Assembly: GCF_901709675.1 (NCBI RefSeq)
Contig: NC_051088.1
Coordinates: forward strand, 8,085,693 to 8,149,692
DNA length: 64,000 bases
Reading direction: 5' to 3'
Origin: Syngnathus acus
Taxonomy: Eukaryota; Chordata; Actinopteri; Syngnathiformes; Syngnathidae
Part shown: piece after piece, positions 24,823 to 38,431 of the stretch
Position numbering within the stretch: position 1 is the first letter of the stretch
Layout of the letters: each line of letters begins with the position of its first letter
Made by a program: the position numbers and the translations under genes
Notes under the pieces: model-generated
Databases searched by the model: none
Told to the model about the DNA's origin: nothing
Seen by the model: the letters and a program-made list of their open reading frames with translations, nothing else

Positions 24823-26430
24823 AGTTTCCCCTCCCCCTTCCATCCAACAGCGGGGTCGGAGCGGTGCCCGGCCGACGGCTGAGTGCTGAAAGACGCTACA
24901 AACACGCAGCATGTGCTAGCTTAGCAAGCGAAGTGAACTAATGCTGACCAAGTGGGGAGCTTTAACCTAATGCCTCGTACTATACCGCGGGAATGTCCAC
25001 AAGCGATAGACATTTCCTGCTCATAAAAGCGACGCCAGTTACAGTAATGTCGAAAGTGAGACAGTCAAAATAATCTGACGTCCATATCGGAAATGTGTTG
25101 GGTCAAGAGTAGAGTTTATCCAACCTGACCGGGTGTTGACGTTTCTCAAGGCAGCCGCTAGGGGTCAGCATTACACCGCAGTCTCTTAGTTCAAAACACT
25201 TTTAAAGTTTGAAAGAATTTTTTAAATTGTTAAAATTTAAAGAGACTCCAGCAAGCTGAGCATTGGCAGTGATATAATACGTCTATATGTGAAAATGATG
25301 TCAGCACTAAAATGTACGCAACTTAAAGAATATTTTGTAATTCAAGGACTTTGGGGAATGCTAGAACTGGTCCGCCCGTGGAGCTGGCTCCCTGTTGTCT
25401 TTCTACTCTCAGTATCGTTTCACGGCTTGGTTTGTCACATCCTGATATCACTCAGTGTGTGAAATGATTTATTGCTAGCAAAACTCATATGCACATTTAT
25501 AAATACATTTTTCCTAAAGGGCAAATCATTGAAAGGTTTTAAAATAGTCACGCTGTCTGACAACCCAAGCTGCTGTTTTCTTGGGCGTTTGGAAATTTAC
25601 TCGGAGTGCGCAGTGGTTCAAGTTTGACCGTTTGTAAATTTAGCGTGTTGCTCGATTGCTGTTAGGAAATTCATAGTGCAGCAAAAGCTGAGTGACACAG
25701 TGTACCCCGAAGTACACAACACACCGGTGCGTTCGGAAATTAAGGGGTGTAAAGCGCACTCTCCCTCCAAACACGCCCACTCGCAGAATAGCGTTCGGGC
25801 GAAATTTCCAAACGCGCCCCTTATTTCCGTTTACAGCGCGTTAATCACGCGGTAACAAATGACAGTTACCGTCGTATGACTGGTTTTCATTTGGATATTG
25901 TATTATTACCAATTGGAGGTTTTACAGTAACTGTCCTTTCTTACAATTTCCAAGTTAGAACTTGTAACGCTCTAAATAGGAAACCATTTGGAAATCATTA
26001 TGACCACAGAGGCGTCTTTCATATCAACCCCACAGTTTATAGATCTCCAAACAACATACGTAGAAATGACAGGATTGATAACAGCATTTTGTTAAAAGCA
26101 AATAGTCATAATTTATCAAAAATTCAAAAAGAAAATGTGTCTGGTCAAAGTTATATCATCTTAATGACGCCTTTGTATGGTACACATTTTAAAGTCTCGA
26201 TCACTCCAAAAAACACATTGTCATTGTCTCGATGCATTTTATTGACTCACTTGTCAAATGAGCATCAACCGTTGCCTTATTCGAAATAAAATGTAACCAT
26301 CCTTTTTTCACAAAAAATGAAGAGGTTAGCAAGTAAATGTATTTAAAGATATATATCTATTAAAGAAAAATATGACACGGTTCTCTATAAATTTAACTTG
26401 ACAAGCGTACTGTATTGTCCCAAAATGGTG
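24823..26430. other. Spacer between the SRCR-Ig receptor and slc25a33
   Basis: The first 300 bases are the likely receptor promoter. Around 25730-25850 there is a CG-rich patch with imperfect inverted copies (GGAAATTAAGGGG against CCCCTTATTTCC) that may be a decayed DNA transposon end. An open frame at 25876-26289 has no family features and no splice context and was not called as a gene. Confidence 0.4.
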
Positions 26431-26436
26431 TTTATT
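26431..26436 (-). terminator. Polyadenylation signal of slc25a33
   Basis: AATAAA on the minus strand lies about 400 bases past the slc25a33 stop codon. Other hexamers further downstream are possible. Confidence 0.45.
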
Positions 26437-26834
26437 GGAAGGTGTCCAACAGCGCTACAAATAGCACTGATAGCTGAATCATTTCCCTTCATAACTACAT
26501 GAGCCAACCTCTATTCTCATGTAAGCAAATTCTCTTATCACTGATAATGTAAAGGAAATTGACCTGAAATAAGAAAACACAAAATAATTTAGTTAACTTA
26601 ACACAAGTAATCAGAGAGGATGGCCTTTTTCCCCCCCCCACACAGGTTAGCAACTTGTTGCTCTCTTCTGATAAACAATGTGTTCTAGAGATAACAGATC
26701 AAGTCGCTTCAGGTCCAAAATAGCAGTCTCTCAGGCACCACACTTACATGAACGTGCTGCAATTCAAACTTTTAAAGTGTGTCCAGCCATGATGTGGCAT
26801 TCAACATTTGCCGAAAAGAAAATATCCCTTTTTT

Positions 26835-29800
26835 TCACTTGGACTCTCCCAGTAAATGGACAATGAGTTCATATGTAGACAGGACGATGGCCGTGTTGGG
26901 GATTTGCTTAATTAGCTGTGGAATGAGTCCTCTATAAAAAGCAGCGTAGCCTTCTTCCAAAGCTATTAACCTCCCGGTCTGAAAGAAATACTTGTACTTG
27001 CTGCCTTCCTCACGCAGTCTTGTCCGAATCACCTCTGTGAAGAAAAACGACAAATGATATTGAGGCGATTTGCTGCTGGAAATAGTTGCGACAGGAGGCC
27101 TGCTTAGTACGTGTGCTTGCTTACCATGTGGGTAGGCTATGCAGGACGCGCAGCCCTTTGAGAAAGCAGCTGCCATCATCAAGCGCAGGAAGTCAGACGC
27201 TCTTTTCTCATTTTCGCTGTTCGGGGAGGCCAGCTGGTGGTCGGCGAGCCGCTTCTTGAGCGTCTCATAGATGAGGAAGCAGATCATGGTCTCGGAGATT
27301 CCGGCGTAGGATGCCGTCAGGCCGCGGTAGAAGCCCCGAACGCCCTCCGTTTTGTAAACGTGGCGGGCGCATTGCAAGGCATTCATCTTTTTCTCTCCTC
27401 TGGCTCTGAAAAGTCAAACAAGTGTACTTTGATTAATCAATGGATTGTTTTATCAAAATATTTGGGACATGGAATGGGAACGCAGTAAAGCACTGATTCC
27501 CAACCACTAGGCCGCAGAAATTTGGTGTCATGACAGATTCCATTTCACCCCCGCCCCATCTCATTTTACAAAACATAATTGTCCACCTATCCATCCCAGC
27601 ATCATTAAATACTCGTCCACTAGATGGCAGAAGTTACAATCAACCCGCATAACCTATTGCTCTTCATACAACAGCATGATTGCTTTGTGTTCAACCAAAT
27701 GGGCCCACATTTCACACTCAAATCTAAATAAATACACACGCGAGTACATTTTGATCATGACTTGAGTTTATATCCTTTTCATGGCACTTTGGTTTAGTGG
27801 TGTGCCATTGTTAAAATACACACCATAAAACATGTTCAATAAAAAAGATTTGCTTCCTGTTTTTGCAAAAGAGCTCTTCCAATATTAATCTTCAGTTTAT
27901 CATTCATTACGGAGCTGTCACTGTTTAAGTTTAGAGTTAAATGGATAATGAGCCGTCAGTGTTTCGCGCCCCCCCCCCAAAGAAAAATCACCATTAAACA
28001 CAAGTAAATAAATACATACATTCTGCTGTGACCTTGCACCCCCCGTACCCCGCCCCCCCCCCAATCCAAGTGTAAATATAGACTTCTGCCAATGCGTCAG
28101 AGCTGTGTATTTACGGACATAGATCACAAGCTCAGAGTCACGTAGTGAAAGGCTCAAGGACAGCAAAGTGCTGTCATGCGGTCAGCGTTTGTATTGCAAA
28201 CAACATTCTACACACAGACTTCCTGCCTTCAAATACTCTCCTCCAGCGATTCCCTAAAGGTCACTGAAACAAGCTATGTAATATTGCAAAAAAAAATCTC
28301 ATGGGACACTACATGTTACAACAAATATATCTAATTTGTACATATACAAAGTATTTATGGTATCAGCTCAATGTACTCATAAATTTACTGCACTAAACTT
28401 TTTGCATTGAATAAATGTATTAATCTGGATACACGGGTTATTTGTTCTGTCAAGCAACAGCATGTCATTGTTCTGACTCACTATACGTCGCTGCCAAAGA
28501 TAATTGAACAAAAATAAATTACGTGGGAAAAATATTAGCCCAATTAAGCCAAACTGGGTCATTTCCTTTGACACACATGTTGATCTCACATAGAGTACAC
28601 ACTAAGGCCCACTGCACACTGCAAAATATGTCTGAACACAAATGAAACAGGGTGCAGAGTTCGACAGCTAGTCTTAATGAGTGGCTAATGGTCAACCACT
28701 GGTTTCGAAATCTTAATCACCTATGAGGTGCGTCGCAAGGTTGCAGGTTAACAGCCAATTTATGTTAAAAAAGACCCTGCCTAGCCATCCAAATACTGTG
28801 TAGCAACTGTCATTTTTTTTAGATGGTGGTCCATTCGAGTCTGGTTGTGGTGTGCTGTGGATCTCAAATGCCGCCACTACAATCACTGGTCCACTCTATG
28901 CCAATCTAGAAGCTTCACGCATGGGTACAGAGGGCAGGTGCACTTAAGGCCATACTCACTTTTTCTCTAGCTGCATCCTGGTCTTGACCATCCAGACGGG
29001 ATTCATCAGGGAGTTTGTCACAAAAGCTGAGGAACAAACAACATGTTTTTTTTCTAAATCATTCTAAGACAGAAAGGAATGAACACTTGAGAATTTGCGA
29101 AATGTAGTTTGCCTTTTAATCTTGAAGACCACCAAAACATTTACTGGCCGCTGGATCACATGCCACTGCTTTTATGTATGACATTATGCGAAAGGGCTCA
29201 CCTGCGATACCAGCAGAGGACATGTGTACAGCACCACTATTGGGAACCAGCATCCCATTGAAAAGCTCTTTGGATTTAGAATATGCAGCAAAGTAAATGG
29301 CTCTGAGAAAAAAAAAAAAAAGGGAACAAGCTGGTGAGAACTCATAGCCACAGAAAGTGTCAGAAGAATTTGCACATGAACAGAGAATCCGTTCTCAAAA
29401 TGCCTAATGCGCAAATGTGGGTCTATAACTCGAGGGTTCATGACACGAGTGATTGTAGAGGGAATGACAGTGGGGTCCCTGCACCTCACTTCGGGAACAG
29501 ACTGACACTGCACCAGAATGGGCTGAATAAGCAGAGAGCCTCGATGGCCAAAAGAGCTGCTCTGAATGGGAGCATGTCCAAGTTGGCACACAGACTAGCA
29601 TAGTGGTAGCATTACATAAATGACTGACACCGCTATTCATTAGCCAGTGCGGCGAATGTGACCCCATGAGTGTATTCAGTCAGGAGTCTCAAAGTCCAAT
29701 CAACATTTAGTTTAAGTAAGACATTTGTGATAACGGTACAATACTCGGGGGGATGGGTTTGCTTGTTGACACACTTAAAGCGAAAATGTATGCAATCTAT

Positions 29801-32800
29801 TAGAATAGAATAAACAATAGAATAGAAAGCCTTAAGTGTCATGATGCAGAAAAAAAGATGTGAAACTCCTTGTATAATAATAATAAAAAAAATAAACTAA
29901 TAAAAAAACTACACTCAGCAAGACAACACACAGTGCCAAGGCACACATCATATATAGAGCAGCAGCAGTGTGAGAAATTAGATAAATGTAGAAAAAAAAG
30001 TGGCGGCAATGTGGAATAAGTGTTAGTGTGATTACCAGCCAAGATAGAGTTTGGAGGGCAAACAGATGAATAAATAAAATGATGACACAAGTTCTATGAA
30101 TAAATACAGAAACCGGAGTCGATATAAAGTGACGAGTAGCAACTCAATTGACACTGAAGACAGTGTTTGCCAAACAATCAAAGAAAATGTTTTGCCATTG
30201 AAGCACCTTTGTCAGTATCAACGCTTTAGTTTGACTGTGCAAATATTTGGAAAGAAGTAAGCACACCCAAATTATATTATACAATCATGTGAGGCCTTGT
30301 AAGAAGGATATTGGTGGCTAACTGCCGATAAGAACATGGAAAGTGACGCTATGACAACAGCTTTCTGTCCATATGTGCAATCAACCTTTCGGCTGTTTTG
30401 GCTTTTGTTTTTGAGTACAAGGACATGTTAGAGTGGGTAATCAGTGACTTGTACACTAACTGGCAGGCCTCACATCATTGCCACATAGTTCGACTTTGTG
30501 CGACAAAAGACTATTATGTAAACATGGTGAGAGTTGGCTTAATATGGAAGAAACTCAAATATGTAGTGCAGCGCTTTCTTTACCGTGAGGGAGCTACACC
30601 AACAAGATTTGGCCCCAGACCACGGAAAAGAGATCTCGGCCCCTCTTTCTCGAGGATTGATCTGGGGGGGGGGAAAAAAACAAAAAAATAAACAAGCAGT
30701 CATGCAGTGGACCCCTATTCTATTAATAGAATGGCTATTCTAACATCCTCTTATGCTGACGAAGTCTTGCATCAGAAGTACTGCCTTGAGACAGATCTAG
30801 ACACACCACAAGTCACATTCAATTGGCTTATTTGCTACACACAAACCCTTTAAGGTTCTGTGACCTTCATAAGTCAGACGGCTGGGAGGTGTCAGTCTGC
30901 ATTTCTGCACTTCTGTAACATACGCCCTGTCTCCAAAATGCGCATTAGCCCTGTGAATTGCCCTCTCACTTAGGAAACAGCTGCTTTCCAACAAGAGCCA
31001 GGTCAAAATGAAACGGATTGTTTTTGAGGTCAAAGTCACTGGCAGCCGGTTGTTTACGTATACTACTGTATGTCTTATCTGGTACACTGTAAAACACTGT
31101 CTGCCATTACAAAGACAGCACAAAGACAGAGAAGACGCAACAGTGAAAAACACATTGGAAGTAAAAGCGCCTGAGACTGGAACTGGCACACTAAAGTGTG
31201 TTGCATTTACACTATTTTATTATCTGGGTGTCTTGGGCCTCAACATTTAGAGCCTCAGTTGACAGCATACCAGACCAGTTGCAGTCCTCGTCATTTGGGT
31301 GTAATTTAACACTGCCGCAACAGCACCCCATTAAAGAAATTCCCTTGTAGTGTTTGACCTGTTCCCTGAGGCAACATTATATTTAAAAAAAAATACCATA
31401 CATATACTATAGTATCCGAGTGCCCGATGAATATGGATATGGGGGGAGGAAACTGCCGCTATTGCGGTGTCTGGTCGAAAATGCTGGGCCCTGTCACAGC
31501 ATGCAGCTGTTTAGGAAGACCGAGCAAGAGCAGGAACACAGTGTACTTAATCCTGCTTTATGAAGGACAGGATTAACAGCAGACTATGCCGCAGTTTTTA
31601 CCCGGTAAGGAAAAAAACTGCATTTAAGTTCTGATATAACAGCTCCTAGAAAAAGTCATCGTGTTGACCGTACATAAGAATACAAGGAGGCATTTATTAT
31701 GATATTCTGGGGCCTTCCGCAGTCTTCGGAGATAAATTGTACCGCCTATACATGCGTAGGAACAAAGTGTTCTCATCACAGACTACAGTGCAGCATGGAC
31801 TGCTGACAACATTTTACCGTAAGACTTGAAACAGCCCAGGCGTAACAGTGCCTGGTCGGATGACCCCGGTCCCACTAAGGGTGCCAAGCTGGACTTGGAA
31901 GACGGGTCGGAGGGTAAGTCCGGAAGACTGCAGTCGTGTCTTTAACACCTCCAAGGGGCAGGTCACGATGGCTCCCACTGTACCGCTACACCTGCAAAAA
32001 CATATAAGGAAAAAATTGACACCACTCCGTTGCTATCTTTGAAGTACCCTGCAGTTGACCCCCCCCCCCCTCCCCTGAGACCAAAATATTTTTGACACGC
32101 GACCTATGAGCATTTCTGCCAAGACCACAGCACTTTTAGTGGCTGTCCGAAGGTTAACTTGGCACTTCTGCTTTCCCTTTGGTGACACCTTTCTCTATGT
32201 TACAAGAAATGCATTATATTCCCATACTTTACAGCCGTGTCTCCTATGTGCCACAGGAGAGGTAACATTTTACTGTGTAATGTGCTCATAACAGCTTATA
32301 GAGAGCCATCTTTGATCTGTGTCACTTTCCTACATTGAACAAATCTGTCACACTTATGACAATGACATCTAAAGCCGAAAGAAGCTACCTACATGAAGCC
32401 TCTTCTGGAACTTGAAGGAATTCTTCACTCTTGATGTGAGTGCAAAGTGATATATGGTTGTTTTGTGTATGAAAGTCATTGATTCCCAACCGCTGTGCTG
32501 CATCTGAGGACATCAGGTGTGCTGCGGTGTTATTCAGCCCAGAAATGACATTCATTTACTCCAAATAATGAGTCTGCGCTCAGGCCCGCAGTTTATAGTG
32601 GCAAGCAAAATAATCAACTGCTCAACACGTTGCACTTCATCCAACAGATTCAGGCAACAAAACAGAGAACCCTTTTTAACACCGGGTAAATTGAGATGAG
32701 ATGACATTGATTTCAGAGAGTCTATGTTATGATGGAGTCTTTAACAATTTGGATCATCCTTACGTGTCGAATGTTGTAATTACACACGCTGCCAAAGTTG

Positions 32801-33598
32801 TCGTGACTTTTCAAGGGTAAAATGGCGTCATTTTAACTAACCAAGCTTAGTCAAAACCTGGCCTTAACATCATCGTGTCGCTTCTAGTCACCTCGGCGAT
32901 TTATTTGGTGGGGTTTCCGTTGCGCTACTGGCAACAATTATCCCGATAATGTTCCTGCTATCCATAGACGTGCAGGAATCTAAACATTCTGGCAATCTGC
33001 CTCTCGTTACATAACAGCAGTCTCCAACCCGTGCGATCCGCCGTCGTGCCAAGAAACCGTCTGCTAAACTTCAACCTTAGAAAGGCAGATCTCTTTCATG
33101 TGGCATTTCAAGCCCAAATCGCAACATTATCAGCTCCGAACGTGACACCGTACAGATGTAAATCGTGCCAAGCTTAGCTAGCTAATCTCCGCGATGATGT
33201 ATCTATCGTGAGCTATGAACGTGTTATGATGTTGCCGGGTGACCAAGACAAGGTTTCTGAACTCCGTGTAAAGAGTTTAGAACATATGGATATTATTCGT
33301 AAGGTAGTCAGTCTGTATGGAGAATATAGAAATAATGTATGGAGAAACACAGAGGAAACGTTAGCTCTGAATGATAATGAAAAGCTAACGCGAGCTAGCT
33401 AGTGCTAACAGTTAGCACCCCGGCTAACGGTCCGGTATGCGGCCAGAAACTCTTCGCTTCTGTGAAATTGTATCCTACCGTTAAAAAAGAAAAAACAACA
33501 CGTCGAGAGACGTTTCGAATTAGCCCGTTTAGAAGATATGTTATTACGCTGACTTACCCTCCAGCAAAAAGATGCAGAAGTGTGTCTTTCTGGGCCAT
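26835..33598 (-). CDS. slc25a33: Mitochondrial pyrimidine nucleotide carrier SLC25A33
   Basis: SLC25A33 (PNC1) exchanges pyrimidine nucleotides across the inner mitochondrial membrane and supports mtDNA and RNA synthesis. Seven minus-strand exons join in phase: 33558-33598, 31818-31991, 30584-30661, 29202-29302, 28960-29026, 27125-27405 and 26835-27034. They give 313 residues (human 321). The three carrier repeats are clear: [14 protein letters not shown], then [20 protein letters not shown] in repeat one; [16 protein letters not shown] and [17 protein letters not shown] in repeat two; [14 protein letters not shown] and [20 protein letters not shown] in repeat three. [12 protein letters not shown] and [12 protein letters not shown] match A33 rather than A36. 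The 78-base exon is overlapped by misleading plus-strand frames. The neighbour spsb1 matches human 1p36.22. Confidence 0.96.
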
Positions 33599-36500
33599 CT
33601 TCCTACTTCTTCTTTTTGGTCTTTTCTTTTCAAACAGCCACCATACTAATATTGATGTTCCTGAATAAGCTCTCTAATGCAAAGACGGACGGCTTCGGTG
33701 CACAGAGCCTTCGGCTTTTGCACGTGCGCAGTGTTGGCTCGCTATGAAACGGGCTGGGCGGAGCTGTCAGTCAGAGGCAAACCGGCTGAGGAGGTGTCGC
33801 CCATGATGACGACGGTGGGCCGGATGAGGGCGTTGTCTGTGACGTGAGCACACGTGCTCTGGACACTGCGTCTGTGACCTTTTCAAGTCGTGCTTTATTT
33901 TGGCTAAATAACGGAGGTACAAAAAGAGGACGAGGTCAATCGTGTTTGGACCTGATGTGAAATTGACACAGCGAGTGGTTAATATAATGACTGCATATGG
34001 TGATGTTGAATACATCGTTGTTTGTCCACAAATTAGCAATGGTTCTTCTATTGGTGCTCCAGCTTTCTCCCACATTAGAGACTGTAAATCCAGGTCCAGA
34101 TAGAAAACAAGCTCATTTACCTGCAGTTTGAGTAGAAGCACCTTTGGTGAAAGCGAAACTGTCACAGGGGTGTCTTTGTCCGACATTCCAAAATTGAACC
34201 CTGTGGAACAGGTTTTTAGTTAACCTACATGTTTTTAGAATGTGAAATAAAGCCAAAGTACCTGTACAGAATCCATGCAAACACAGGGACAACATGCAAA
34301 CTCCACACAGGAACGCAAGAGTTGAGATTTGATCCCTGAACCACAGAACTGTGAGCTAGTGTTACTAGTTCACGTTGGTGCCCTTTAGTTGCGGTACACC
34401 ATAAAAAAAAAAAACTCTGGCAGTAATTTTAACAATGACGTCTATATTTTCAAATGAGCTTAGACCAGGGTCCTCAGTTAGACACTTGTGAAAATTTTCA
34501 AAGTGAGGTCAGGAACAGAATAAAATGCATAATTTGGTACCAAAAACGTTGATGTCACCAAGTGACACCAAATCGAAAAACTTAAAAGGCCCCAGCTCCT
34601 CACAACACTCAATAGGGTCTTAAAATGTAATGATGGACAATTCTGTAATACTTCATAAGGACCTGAAAACAATACAGTACTTGAAAACAAAATAAGAAAG
34701 CGTTTCTATCAGAATAAATGTAAGGAAGGTGTCTAAGTATTTAATACATCACATCACAGAAATACCTCCAAAGTGCAACAATGGTTGTTTACTTTTTTTT
34801 TTGAAGGACGCAATTTAAGTTCCACTGTTGAGGGGAAAAAAGCAAAGCCCACGTCATTATGCTAATTCAGTTGCATAATATGCGATCGCTTGCTGCAATA
34901 GCACATCCCAATGTTTACCAGTCAGATGTTTATCTACCAGCAGTTAGCCGCCTCTAGCTGTGATAAGAACTGGAAATAACAGGAGATATTGGGGCAAGAA
35001 AAACAACATGTTCTTTTCTACTGGGAGAACAACAACAAAGAATGTTGGCTGGTTTGGACTCAAGTGGACATGTGACACACAGGTGAAGCGCAGTAAAATT
35101 TCAAATAGAACACAACAGGAAGGTCAGTTGAAAACAAAGTTGGTCAGCTAAATGGTATTTGTATATTTAAGGAAAATACTCTCAGCACTGCAGTGACTGA
35201 GTAAAGTTGTTTGGTCTTGAGTCACAAACATCGGCGCTACTGACACCAAATGAAAGATGAAGCTGTAGTATTTACAATGGCTGATGGGATACTTTGTCTA
35301 ATCGTAATGACTTTTCCGCCTGTTATCAAGTGCAATGTAATTTCAATTCAGGATTTAATAAACCTCATATAATCATTAAACCGTTATGGGAATTCGACTC
35401 ACTCAATCTCTGTATGTGTAAAACTGATACAAGAGTGAAAGGCACAACCTTAAATTTCACACCTCGAATAGCTCATACTATTTCTCGTCTCAATATCTCC
35501 ACCTCTTCTTTAGCACAACGCGCATCCAAATACATTTAATTTAGAATTTGTTTTAGCACATGGTGTTTCACTGCAACAGGGACATTTTGAGGCAGTTTTG
35601 TATAATTATGTCTGTTGTGATTCAAGTACCACAATAATATTAACACTTTTTTCAGTATTTCACTATCATATTCCTAAGGTCATAATTCTTGGTATTTATA
35701 AAATTTAGAATTTGAACAAATAAATCAATGCACGGATCAACAGGAAATAATCTTTAATAGCTACATAAACACATCTACAAGTACAAATAAAATGCAAGCA
35801 GTAAGGAAAACAGCTGTGGCACATGGAGTGCTGACTGAAGATCAGAGAGCTGCACGACACGTTTAGATACACCAGAATCAACAGGCGTGATATGAAGTAC
35901 CACGTGCCATTTGACAATGATGGCAGCGCAGAACCTTGATGACATCAGAGCAGCACATTGTGGATTGTCGTTCTGATTTGTCAATCATGGTGCTATAAGT
36001 TGTATACAGTTGTGTTGACGCACAAACATGTGCCTCGATATGTGCCGCTTCCATTCACACTTCTCAATGAGCTGGTTTTTACTTTGTGCACTAACCTGTG
36101 ACTGTGAATGTGGGAATGACAGAAGTCAAAATTGCACTAAGAAACAGATTAAAGAAACTTTAAAAACAATGCAATCACAAAAAGAATCATTTCTTGCAGA
36201 TACATGCGATGAATGATCACAGTGACATAGTTCAGAAGATTTCTGCTGATTTAGTTAGTAGTTCTAGTCAGATGCCTTGCGTGTGAGCAGGAAATACCGG
36301 GTCAATGCCGCACTACATTAGCCTCACTGGTGTGGTCAGCATCTCACTTCGGTTGTCTATCTAAAAATCATCACTTAAAAAAAAAAAAAAAGAAAACTGC
36401 TTTCATCCTCCATTTTTAATATCCTCAGGGACATGGACGACCTGCAGCTCATCTCGTGCTCATATTTGCATGACACGCATAAATGCTGCCACCTTGTGGC

Positions 36501-36920
36501 TATTGCGCAACTGCGCCTTAGCACAAGTTTAATTTTATTGCAATCAAAATATTAAAATATTACCAAGACAGACAGTCTTGAGTTTTACATGAGACACTGA
36601 CCACTATTGGCTTGACTGTCAAGGCATAGTTTGTCCTATCAGCATGTGCATAGAAACTCAGTGATTCCTGATTTCTTTTAAGTTAAGAGTACAACTGGAC
36701 AAGCCATTAAAACAGGAGAAGACCCTCCAAAAAAAAAAGTCCAGCCACTATCACAACAGCATACTTATTGAAACATCTGTGAGCCCAAGTCTGTCTAACA
36801 GGCCTCGGAAATGCTGTCAGACAAGTTTGACCAAAGAAGGATCCCAGAGAAGCACAAGAGAGAAATAAGAGAGGGACAAGGGGAGGGGTGGTATAGTTAC
36901 TATTGAACTTGAAAGTGTCG
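33599..36920. other. Spacer: slc25a33 promoter side, then spsb1 3' flank
   Basis: About 33600-33900 is moderately CG-rich (CACGTGCGCA, GGGCGGAGC) and probably the slc25a33 promoter. Open frames here, including a minus-strand frame at 33767-34186, show no family features. From 34400 to 36900 the sequence is AT-rich and featureless apart from a repeat fragment at 34268-34380; its end contains the spsb1 3' UTR. Confidence 0.4.
34268..34380 (-). repeat. Teleost SINE-like repeat fragment, inverted
   Basis: Read on the minus strand it carries CAAATCTCAACTCTTGCGTT and GTGTGGAGTTTGCATGTTGT, the same phrase found at 12125 on the plus strand. It is a diverged partial copy. Confidence 0.55.
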
Positions 36921-38238
36921 TCATTGGTAGAGCAGGTAGTTCTTGAGAAAGGCCGGCAAGGGCAGCCTTGGAATTTCACTCAGACGCTCCCTCCCAAGAG
37001 CCACACGCACCGAGCGGCGACACAGGTCCATCAGAGTCAGAGGTTCAGCTGAGGAAAGAAGTGTGGGTGGGGGGGGGGGGGGGGGGGGGCTTGTTTGAGA
37101 ATGTGATGGATCTGACAACTTAATCAAAACACGAATGTAACAACAATGGCAAATGGGGTCAACTTTAGTGAATGGCTGACATCTAAACACTGCATAACAC
37201 TTGACTAGACCCCCCCAAAGTCTGTGCAGCAGCGGTACCATTTGGTGTTCACCCACATTTTGGTGGGAAATACATGCCTCCAAATGTGGGAGCTTAAACA
37301 ATCATGCAAGAAGTCAGCATGTTCTCAGAAACATCTTAGGGGAACATTTATGGTAGAGGACCCTTTTATAGGCGACACTCTTGCAATCAGCATGCCAATA
37401 TTTTTTGTTCAGTCGACATGACTATGTAAAAGCAAACATGCGAATGGGACATGTAGCAAAAATGTGACCATCTCTGAGATGCAAATGGATTGTATAAAAG
37501 CTGAAGACAGAGCAAATTGAGCGTAAACGCCAGCAGCTTGTACTTACGGTCAAGTCCGTTGATGTACCGCATTCGTATTTCACAGTGTCCCCACACAGCG
37601 CTCACCACCGGGTACAGCTTCCTGCCTTTAAGTCCTCGGAAGGCCACCCCCAGGTAATGGCCATCCACGATGTAACCCAGCGTCCCCTCGTCCATGTCCA
37701 AGACAACTAAGAGGGAGTCCGGTATGAGGAAGGTGTCATCCGGCTCGAGGAAGGAAGGGTACGTCTTTCCGGAATGATTGCTGTCGTGGTAGAGTTTACT
37801 CCTGCACAGGTCCCAACCCCAAGACTCGCTGTTACTTCCCACCAGCGCCGTGTAGCCCACCGAGTGGAGTGGCGCGGCGCTCGTGGCCACGCCGACCACC
37901 GCGTGCGTGCCCCTCTGACGCATGGCCCAGCTGATTTCCCAAACGTGCAGTCCCCGCGTATAGCCAACGCGGCCCCGGATGGCGTCCGTGCTTTGCGCCA
38001 CGGGGTGCCTGTGGAAGACCAGCTTGTTATCGTCCTTGACAAAGATGTTGAGCGAGCGGTCGTCATTGTTCCAGGAGTGCTTGACCTGGACGTCCGCGCC
38101 GGCGGGCGGCATGTCCAGCAGCAGGTCCAGTCGAGAAGGCTTGGTGTGATTTAGGGCCTGTAACTCCAGCTTCAGTGGGCTGAATGCTGGATCTCGCATA
38201 TCAATGGTTTTTATACCACCTGGGACTTTTTGCCCCAT
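36921..38238 (-). CDS. spsb1: SPRY domain and SOCS box protein 1
   Basis: SPSB1 is a substrate receptor of Elongin B/C-Cullin 5 ubiquitin ligases; its SPRY domain binds DINNN-type peptides in proteins such as iNOS and Par-4. Two minus-strand coding exons, 37548-38238 and 36921-37048, join in phase to 272 residues (human 273). The N-terminus [19 protein letters not shown] is SPSB1-like rather than SPSB4-like. The SPRY core has [72 protein letters not shown] and [18 protein letters not shown]. The second exon is the SOCS box, [20 protein letters not shown] to LKNYLLYQ. The start lies 38 bases after an in-frame-looking 5' flank with no earlier family homology, and the 5' UTR exons are unresolved. 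The gene follows the same direction as slc25a33, as in human. Confidence 0.97.
37069..37089 (-). repeat. C(21) run in the polypyrimidine tract before the spsb1 SOCS-box exon
   Basis: Twenty-one consecutive G on the plus strand, C on the transcript strand, end about 20 bases upstream of the CCTCAG acceptor of the last spsb1 exon. The run therefore forms part of the polypyrimidine tract. Confidence 0.95.
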
Positions 38239-38411
38239 ACTCTGAGCATTAACGGCAGCGGCCTCGCCTTCTTCCTACTCCCCCCTCCTCAAAGTCCACT
38301 GGGGGGGGTAGTCAAGCTCCGGTCGACTCCTGAAACCCAAGTAGCAGGTCTTTGCTCCTCTGTCTCTGGTTTCAGAAGGTCAAGATGTGGTTTGGGAAGC
38401 TGGGGTGAAGA

Positions 38412-38431
38412 GGGGGGGGGGGGGGGGGGGG
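38412..38431 (+). repeat. G(20) run upstream of the spsb1 coding start
   Basis: A homopolymer of twenty G follows TGGGGTGAAGA, about 175 bases upstream of the spsb1 start codon. It is one of several comparable runs: C 40425-40442, C 41548-41563, G 49033-49045, G 52047-52060, G 56559-56569 and G 58805-58821. Confidence 0.95.

Noticed and set aside
25730-25850. Imperfect inverted repeat resembling a hAT-type MITE end
   Set aside because: Arms are short and mismatched and no target duplication was found; too weak to call.
25876-26289. Plus-strand open frame of 137 codons
   Set aside because: No recognisable domain, no splice context, AT-driven composition and no match to neighbours; likely chance.
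33767-34186. Minus-strand frame of 139 codons near slc25a33
   Set aside because: No family similarity; the Arg/His-rich end is a reading of a CG-rich promoter-like patch, and tmem201 or another neighbour could not be supported.
37707-38154. Arg/Ala-rich frames antisense to or out of frame with spsb1
   Set aside because: GC-rich shadows of the conserved SPRY coding frame.
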